From Gemmatimonadota bacterium (GTDB lineage: Bacteria > Gemmatimonadota > Gemmatimonadetes > Gemmatimonadales > Gemmatimonadaceae): a DNA stretch of 58,558 bases. Location: the NCBI GenBank assembly GCA_003155795.1, contig PMEM01000022.1, forward strand, positions 1-58,558, read 5' to 3'. Position 1 is the stretch's first letter. Every line of letters begins with the position of its first letter. A program made the translations under genes and the position numbers. The notes under the pieces were generated by a model. The model ran no database searches. It was not told the DNA's origin and was given only the letters and a program-made list of their open reading frames with translations. Below are positions 53,512-58,558 of the stretch, in pieces.

Positions 53512-54405
53512 CTAGCCGAACAACGCTGCACGGCTGACTCTATTCCATATCAGCCCACGCGGATTGGACACAAACGCGCGGAACAGCACGCTCAGTCCGG
53601 CTCGCGCGCCCTTGGTATTCAATAACGCGATCGCGTATCGACACTCGGCGATCGTTCGCTCCTCACAATTCCGCCTGCGCGCTGACTGCGATAGCTTGAT
53701 ATGCTCCGCAGCGTACTCCAGCAGCGCCAGGCTGTCGCGCGATACGATAACTCGCGCGTCCTTGCTACGCGTCATGCCGGTTGGAAGCGTGCGATGGCAG
53801 CTCAGGTACTCTCCGATCATGCCGATACGCGAACTCGTCGCCAAGCGGAGCCAGAGGGCGGAGTCTTGCGCGTAAGGAAACTCCAGAGGATACCCGCCGA
53901 CCTCGCGAGCCATCGCCGCTCGATACATCGCGGCCGAGTGTACTATCGGATTCTCGAAACCGAATGCATCTTGAAGCAGCGCTGGATCAGTCGGGGGAGC
54001 CCAAAGGCCAACCTCTCGTCCATCACCGTCTATTCGTCGCGCCCATGTCCCAACAAGAGAGACATCCGTGTTCGCATCCAGAAACGCTACCTGCTTTGCA
54101 ATGCGCGTCGGCTCGGCAATATCGTCCGCATCGAGCACCGCCGTATACTCGCCTCTGCCAAGCTCGAACGCGTAACGTAGTGCAGGAGTTCTGCCCATGT
54201 TTTCGCTCGCAGGTATGACGCGGATGCGGCGGTCGTTATACGACGCAAGGATCTCCGGTGACGCATCGGAGGAACCATTCTCGATTGCTATCAGTTCCCA
54301 GTCAGAGTACGTCTGGCTGACTATGCTGTCTATCGCCTCACGCAGCCACGGCGCGGCGTTGTAAACAGTCATCAGCACTGAAACGCGGGGCACCGTGTCA
54401 CTCAT
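53512..54405 (-). CDS. Glycosyltransferase family 2
   Basis: A 297-residue GT-A enzyme. Seen: RVSVLMTVYNAAPWLREAID, IAIENGSSDASPEIL, NMGRTPALRYAFELG and the metal-binding YTAVLDADDIAEPTRI (DxD-type), then GYPLEFPYAQDSALWLRLA. It is followed on the minus strand by a 197-bp gap (53315-53511) that holds nothing recognisable, then the Wzy candidate. Donor unknown. Confidence 0.92.
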   Translation of the reverse strand: MSDTVPRVSVLMTVYNAAPWLREAIDSIVSQTYSDWELIAIENGSSDASPEILASYNDRRIRVIPASENMGRTPALRYAFELGRGEYTAVLDADDIAEPTRIAKQVAFLDANTDVSLVGTWARRIDGDGREVGLWAPPTDPALLQDAFGFENPIVHSAAMYRAAMAREVGGYPLEFPYAQDSALWLRLATSSRIGMIGEYLSCHRTLPTGMTRSKDARVIVSRDSLALLEYAAEHIKLSQSARRRNCEERTIAECRYAIALLNTKGARAGLSVLFRAFVSNPRGLIWNRVSRAALFG

Positions 54406-54411
54406 CTAGCA

Positions 54412-55320
54412 TCAAACAAAAGCATCACATGCGGCAGCGATCGTGCTTCTGATTTCGTCATCGATCAGGCCGTCGAGAGATACGCCAGCAGCGCGAAGCT
54501 TGTCTGTACGATAGTCAAGTGCTGTGCGCCGCGTGGCAGGGATAGAGGCACCCACCCTCACGTCTACAGCGACGCCCAGCACTTCGCTGGCGACGGTAGC
54601 TACACGATCCGCCATGGCGCGAAGCGTCATCGATTTGGCAGACCCGAGATTGTAGGTACCAGCTGGCAACCAAGTCCTCGCCGCCCCTAACGCAACCATT
54701 ACGTCACTAAGAGGAACAAAGTTACGCCACACAGAACCGTCGCTCCGAATGGAAATCGAGTGGTCTGTCGCAGCCTGACGGCAGAAGTCGTTAACGATGA
54801 TGTTCCAAGATTGGGCGTTCTCAGTCGCCGGTGCCCCGAACCCGTTCGCAAGCCGCAGCACGACAGCAAACCGATGACATGCAGCGTAATCTTCAGCGGC
54901 ACGGTGCGTTATTGCGTAGTGCGATGTCGGATGAGGAATGGTCTCCTCACTGACCATCCCGCTCAAATCGCTTCCGTACACCTTCGACGTCGACAGCTGC
55001 ACAAACCGTCCGGAGTTCGCGCTGACTGCCGCACGCATCAGGTTGAGCGTTCCGCCAACGTTCGCATGCAGCGCGCCGGCCGGATCAGCAGCACACGCCG
55101 ACTCCGACATTGACGCGAGATTGACAACAACATCGATGCCTTCACAAGCAGCCGACAGGACATGCGTCGGGTCCGAGCCCAGCGCGAAGCCCTCCACGCC
55201 TGGCGGCCAGGCGCGTGCGACTCGGCTCATAGCGCGCACTTGCATCTTCCCGTCGCCCTCCAGCGCCGCTAGCAGACGACCCCCTATGAGCCCCGACGCT
55301 CCTGCAATGAGTACCTTCAC
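54412..55320 (-). CDS. Extended SDR, sugar-nucleotide reductase-like
   Basis: A 302-residue NAD(P)-dependent protein: IAGASGLIGGRLL at the N-terminus, LSTSKVYG (catalytic Ser), and SHYAITHRAAE, where the Tyr is kept but the +4 Lys is His. Next to genes for CDP-glucose 4,6-dehydration and an RmlC-like epimerase, it is the best candidate for the 4-ketoreductase giving the final CDP-6-deoxyhexose. It is separated by 11 bp from the epimerase and 6 bp from the GT2. Confidence 0.8.
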   Translation of the reverse strand: MKVLIAGASGLIGGRLLAALEGDGKMQVRAMSRVARAWPPGVEGFALGSDPTHVLSAACEGIDVVVNLASMSESACAADPAGALHANVGGTLNLMRAAVSANSGRFVQLSTSKVYGSDLSGMVSEETIPHPTSHYAITHRAAEDYAACHRFAVVLRLANGFGAPATENAQSWNIIVNDFCRQAATDHSISIRSDGSVWRNFVPLSDVMVALGAARTWLPAGTYNLGSAKSMTLRAMADRVATVASEVLGVAVDVRVGASIPATRRTALDYRTDKLRAAGVSLDGLIDDEIRSTIAAACDAFV

Positions 55321-55331
55321 GCTGGGCAGCT

Positions 55332-55781
55332 TCAGCGGTGTCTGATGTTCCAGTCGTACGCGATCGTCCCATCATATGGCGATGCCCGCTCAATCTCCAT
55401 AGGATCGTGTGGGAGAGTTGCGCAATTCGCGACGATTGCGGTGGTGTCACCCACACCCTTGAATCCATTCCATATGAGCGGTGGCACGGTAACAAGCAGA
55501 TAGTTCTCTGGACTGAGAAAGAACTCCTGGGTTTCTCCTCGTGTGGGACTACCCGCGCGGTCGTCATGCAGAACATACTTGATCTTCCCGAGCAACACTG
55601 CGTAATTAAGCGTCATTTTGCGGTGAAGATGCCATGCCTTTACAACGCCCGGTTCGACGCAGGAAAAGTATATCTCACCAAACCGCTGGAAGACCGGCGA
55701 ATCCTCTCGTAACATGTGCATGACCTTTCCGCGCTCGTCGTGTATCTGCTGCAGCGGTGTAACTATCACTCCATCGATCAT
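55332..55781 (-). CDS. RmlC-like 3,5-epimerase, CDP-sugar type
   Basis: A 149-residue cupin of the dTDP-4-dehydrorhamnose 3,5-epimerase family. Seen: IHDERGKVMHML, VVKAWHLHRKMTLNY with His51 and His53, LLGKIKYVLHDDR, and PPLIWNGFKGVG. It is shorter than RmlC (about 180). Standing between rfbG and a reductase-like SDR, it probably epimerises the CDP-4-keto-6-deoxy-glucose made by RfbG. Its ATG overlaps the rfbG stop by 4 bases. Confidence 0.85.
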   Translation of the reverse strand: MIDGVIVTPLQQIHDERGKVMHMLREDSPVFQRFGEIYFSCVEPGVVKAWHLHRKMTLNYAVLLGKIKYVLHDDRAGSPTRGETQEFFLSPENYLLVTVPPLIWNGFKGVGDTTAIVANCATLPHDPMEIERASPYDGTIAYDWNIRHR

Positions 55782-56875
55782 GCATTGTCTCCGAAATATT
55801 CAACGACCTGCGTCCGGGTCAACGCCGTCGGATCCGCGCCACTCTGCATGCCGCGGTACCACTCCGCGGTCTCCTCAAGCGACTTGTCAACATTCCAGCG
55901 CGGGTGCCAGTCCAGACATTGGTGCGCCTTGTCGCAATTGAGCTGGAGCAGATTTGCCTCGTGGAGCGTCGGGGGAGTGCCAACTATTTCCACTCGTCCG
56001 CGGCCGAGCCACTCGATAACCGTCGTCGCAACCTCTCGAACCGTGCGCACTTCCGAGCTGGATGGTCCGAAGTTCCACGCGCCTGCGAACTCCTGCGGCT
56101 GTTGACGTAGGCGCACTGCGAGCAACAAGTACCCCGATAATGGCTCAAGCACGTGTTGCCATGGCCGGGTCGCCTCGGGGTTCCGGAGTTGAATCACGCC
56201 GTCATCCGCTGCGGCCCGCACGCAGTCCGGGACAATGCGGTCGGCAGCCCAATCTCCGCCACCAATGACGTTGCCGGCGCGCGCAGACGCGGCGCCGAGA
56301 TCCGGACGACTTGAAAGATACGAGCTGGTGTACGCCGAGAACACGATCTCGGCCGCCGCCTTGGACGCGCTGTAAGGATCCCGACCGCCAAGGCGGTCCG
56401 TCTCGCGGTAACCCCATACCCATTCCGCATTGGCGTAACACTTGTCAGACGTGACATAGACAAGCGAACGAACGGATTCCGTTCTCCGCACCGCATCAAG
56501 AACGCGAACCGAACCCATCATGTTCGTATCGAACGTCGTGACGGGATCGGTATACGACTCCTTTACAAGGGCTTGAGCGGCAAGATGAAATACAAACTCC
56601 GGACGGAACGCCATCATCGCTGAATCGAGGGCGGCACCGTCACGAATGTCGCCCTCTACATGGGCGATGCGGTGCGAAAGCTGCAGAAGTTCAAAATGAC
56701 TCGGGCCACCCGCGGGTGGTAATGCATAACCCATAACATCCGCGCCCGCTTCTGCCAGGATGAACGCTAGCCACGAGCCCTTGAATCCGGTGTGACCGGT
56801 AACGAATACCCGTTTGCCAGCGAACGCATCCCGCAGCAACTCCATGTTCATGCCTTTCCCCGTCACGGCACCCAT
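55778..56875 (-). CDS. rfbG: CDP-glucose 4,6-dehydratase
   Basis: A 365-residue extended SDR that turns CDP-glucose into CDP-4-keto-6-deoxy-glucose. Seen: RVFVTGHTGFKGSWLAF, VYVTSDKCY (with the Ser/Asp/Lys pattern of dehydratases), GYRETDRLGGRDPYSASKAAAE with YxxxK, and RAGNVIGGGDWAADRIVPD. Other Met codons at 56851 and 56845 are possible starts; the first ATG overlaps the rfbF stop by 13 bp. It works with rfbF next door. Confidence 0.95.
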   Translation of the reverse strand: MGAVTGKGMNMELLRDAFAGKRVFVTGHTGFKGSWLAFILAEAGADVMGYALPPAGGPSHFELLQLSHRIAHVEGDIRDGAALDSAMMAFRPEFVFHLAAQALVKESYTDPVTTFDTNMMGSVRVLDAVRRTESVRSLVYVTSDKCYANAEWVWGYRETDRLGGRDPYSASKAAAEIVFSAYTSSYLSSRPDLGAASARAGNVIGGGDWAADRIVPDCVRAAADDGVIQLRNPEATRPWQHVLEPLSGYLLLAVRLRQQPQEFAGAWNFGPSSSEVRTVREVATTVIEWLGRGRVEIVGTPPTLHEANLLQLNCDKAHQCLDWHPRWNVDKSLEETAEWYRGMQSGADPTALTRTQVVEYFGDNA

Positions 56876-57639
56876 GGCGCATTCCCTTCGGCATAAAGTG
56901 CGTTTAGAAACTGGTAGTCGCGACTGGTATCCATTGGCTGCCAGAATCCGCCATGTTCATACATCATCAGCTGCTTGTCCCGAACGAGAGCCTCGAGCGG
57001 GCCGCGTTCGAAAACGAGATCCTCGCGGTCGTCCAGGTAATCGAACAGGCGCGGACTCGCGACAAAGTATCCTCCAGAAATGCGTCCACCCGTAGCTTGC
57101 GGCTTTTCATTAAATCCGGAAACAATACCGTCGCCGCGTGTTTCGATCTCGCCAAATCGTCCTGGCGGTCGGACGCCGGTAACGGTAAGTACCTTGCCGT
57201 GACTCCTGTGGAACGCCAACAGCTGCTCAATGTCCACATCGCCAACGCCGTCGCCATACGTGAGCATGAACTCCTCACCCTGCACGTACTTGCGGATGCG
57301 CTGGATCCGTGCACCAGTCATTGCGTTGAGGCCTGTATCCGCGAGAGTCACACGCCAGTCTGACTCATCGTGATCACTCAAAAATTCGATCGCGCCGCCA
57401 GACCCAAGCGTCAAAGTGATATCGCGCGTGTGGGCTTCATAATCGATGAAGAAGCTCTTAATCGTATGCCCCTTGTGTCCGAGACATAGCACGAATTCCT
57501 TATGTCCGAACTTGGCGTACCACTTCATGATATGCCAGATAATCGGATATCGCCCAATAGGTATCATCGGCTTTGGGATGTCGTCAGCAACGTCCCGTAT
57601 ACGTGTACCAAAGCCGCCTGCGAGTATCACCACTTTCAT
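56863..57639 (-). CDS. rfbF: Glucose-1-phosphate cytidylyltransferase
   Basis: A 258-residue nucleotidyltransferase making CDP-glucose from CTP and glucose 1-phosphate. Seen: VVILAGGFGTRI, KPMIPIGRYPIIWHIMKWY, MLTYGDGVGDVDIEQLLAFH and SGGYFVASPRLFDYL, then FWQPMDTSRDYQFLNALY. Its start overlaps the stop of the upstream GT4 gene by 4 bases. With rfbG it forms the entry to CDP-6-deoxyhexose synthesis. Confidence 0.96.
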   Translation of the reverse strand: MKVVILAGGFGTRIRDVADDIPKPMIPIGRYPIIWHIMKWYAKFGHKEFVLCLGHKGHTIKSFFIDYEAHTRDITLTLGSGGAIEFLSDHDESDWRVTLADTGLNAMTGARIQRIRKYVQGEEFMLTYGDGVGDVDIEQLLAFHRSHGKVLTVTGVRPPGRFGEIETRGDGIVSGFNEKPQATGGRISGGYFVASPRLFDYLDDREDLVFERGPLEALVRDKQLMMYEHGGFWQPMDTSRDYQFLNALYAEGNAPWVP

Positions 57640-58558
57640 AATGGATGTGTGCCGAGTAACGATTGATATAGAGCCATATAGCGGTGTACCGACGCCTTCG
57701 CAGTAAACCGCTCCTCGAACCTCCTTCGCCCAGCCCTGCCCATCTCTGCCCGCAGCTGCGCGTCCGCGGCGAGCCGTGCAATCGCGGCTGCCAGCGACTG
57801 AGCGTCTCCCGGTGGAACCAACAGTCCGGTCACGCCGTCCTCCACCTGCTCGGGCGTTCCAGCAAGCTTGCTGGCAATCACCGGCTTTCCGAGTCCCATT
57901 GCCTCGAGAATCACGTTCGGGAAATCCTCGTGCGCAATCGACGGGAGCACCAATATGTCGATCGCCGACATGAAATTGAATACATTTGCCTCAACCCCGA
58001 TGAAGCGGCAGTAGTCCTGAATTGCTGCCCGCTCCACAAACGCCTCGAGCTCGGCACGAAGCCGACCGTCGCCTTCCAGCAAGACGGTGAATCTATGCGC
58101 CACGCCCCCGTCACGAACGAGGCTGGCAATAGCCTCCAGAAGCACTCTATGGCCTTTTCGCGGCTCCATCAGCGCGACAACGCCTAAAATGACTCCCCCC
58201 GATCGATTCACCGATAGTCGGCTCAGAGTCTCCTCCCGACTTTCCGCGGCGGCCCGCACCGCCACACCATTTGCAAGGGCGACCACGTGACCGTCGGCCA
58301 ACCCGAGGACGCGTTGAAGCTGTGCGGCTGCTGCGCGCGATCCGGTCACGAACTTGGCGACAGCCGCCCGCACCTTGCGATCGACCGCATGGCGTGGATT
58401 CAGAAATGGCCCGCGACGTTCCTCCGCAAGGTTATTAACAACCATAATAACGTTTCGGATGCCTGCCAGCTTGGCTGCGATAGCCGCGGCGCGAGCAGAC
58501 AAAGCAGCGGGATACCCCCCATTGTTGATGTGCACGACATCAGGTGCCAAACGGGCGA
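57636..58558 (-). CDS. Glycosyltransferase family 4 (5' end outside window)
   Basis: At least 307 residues; the reading frame runs off the end of the window, so the N-terminal acceptor part is incomplete. Seen: PDVVHINNGGYPAALSARAA, GVVALMEPRKGHRVLLEA, and the donor site DILVLPSIAHEDFPNVILEAMGLGKP with its E-x7-E pair. A TTG at 58550 is inside the family's sequence and is not the real start. Probably first or among the first genes of the CDP-sugar operon that overlaps into rfbF. Confidence 0.9.
   Translation of the reverse strand, partial: ARLAPDVVHINNGGYPAALSARAAAIAAKLAGIRNVIMVVNNLAEERRGPFLNPRHAVDRKVRAAVAKFVTGSRAAAAQLQRVLGLADGHVVALANGVAVRAAAESREETLSRLSVNRSGGVILGVVALMEPRKGHRVLLEAIASLVRDGGVAHRFTVLLEGDGRLRAELEAFVERAAIQDYCRFIGVEANVFNFMSAIDILVLPSIAHEDFPNVILEAMGLGKPVIASKLAGTPEQVEDGVTGLLVPPGDAQSLAAAIARLAADAQLRAEMGRAGRRRFEERFTAKASVHRYMALYQSLLGTHPL

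Noticed and set aside
53286..53531. A small open frame (81 codons) in the gap between the Wzy candidate and GT2
   Set aside because: It overlaps both neighbours, is strongly Arg-rich and has no motif; nothing else was seen in 53315-53511.

Overview
The window looks like a chromosomal segment of a moderately GC-rich, Gram-negative-type (two-membrane) bacterium. Gene content and order (an MlaE/F/D lipid transporter, GTG/TTG starts, long chains of 1-8 nt overlaps, several Wzi-like barrels, an SLBB-repeat exporter) would fit Gemmatimonadota or a relative. That assignment is an inference from style and content; no marker phylogeny was possible.

Region 1 (1-12292, all minus strand) is a dense housekeeping run. 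In transcription order it holds mlaE, mlaF, mlaD, asparaginase, a CMD-like protein, obgE, dprA, hemW, hrcA, dnaJ, prmA, rsmE, a HIT protein, rpsU and yqeY. The part hemW-hrcA-dnaJ-prmA-rsmE-...-rpsU-yqeY is the order known from Bacillota, but grpE and dnaK are missing from between hrcA and dnaJ.

Region 2 (12293-15498) carries a heptose kinase and a Wzi-like barrel, then a REP-like repeat cluster with an 18-bp tandem array, then tRNA-Met(CAU) and tRNA-Val(CAC).

Region 3 (15499-28078) is a first polysaccharide cluster. It has an SLBB exporter, a Wzz-type chain-length protein, an O-antigen ligase/polymerase, GT2 and GT9 glycosyltransferases, a methyltransferase, a Wzx-type flippase and a sugar epimerase.

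Region 4 (28079-29809) is a small island of two toxin-antitoxin modules (HicBA and an AbrB-like/RelE-like pair) bracketed by REP-like hairpins. The second pair has a recognisable promoter overlapped by a perfect palindrome.

Region 5 (29810-58558) is a second, larger exopolysaccharide/O-antigen cluster, mostly on the minus strand. From its upstream end (58558) it runs: GT4, CDP-glucose synthesis (rfbF, rfbG), an RmlC-like epimerase, a reductase-like SDR, GT2, a Wzy candidate, SDR, GT4, an IS remnant, a methyltransferase, AsnB, a truncated dehydrogenase, an Asp-box propeller, an unknown protein, a formyltransferase, a fused dehydrogenase/Gfo-Idh-MocA protein, a broken and an intact heparinase II/III protein, a WbuB-like GT4 and an SDR. 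It ends with a plus-strand WecA-like transferase, two divergent Wzi-like proteins and a WbaP-type initiating transferase. Together these would make nucleotide sugars, start the glycan on undecaprenyl phosphate, build and modify it, polymerise it and move it to the surface. IS debris, a truncated dehydrogenase and a frameshifted heparinase gene show that the middle of this cluster has been reshuffled recently.

No transcription regulator other than HrcA and the antitoxins, no CRISPR array and no prophage were seen.
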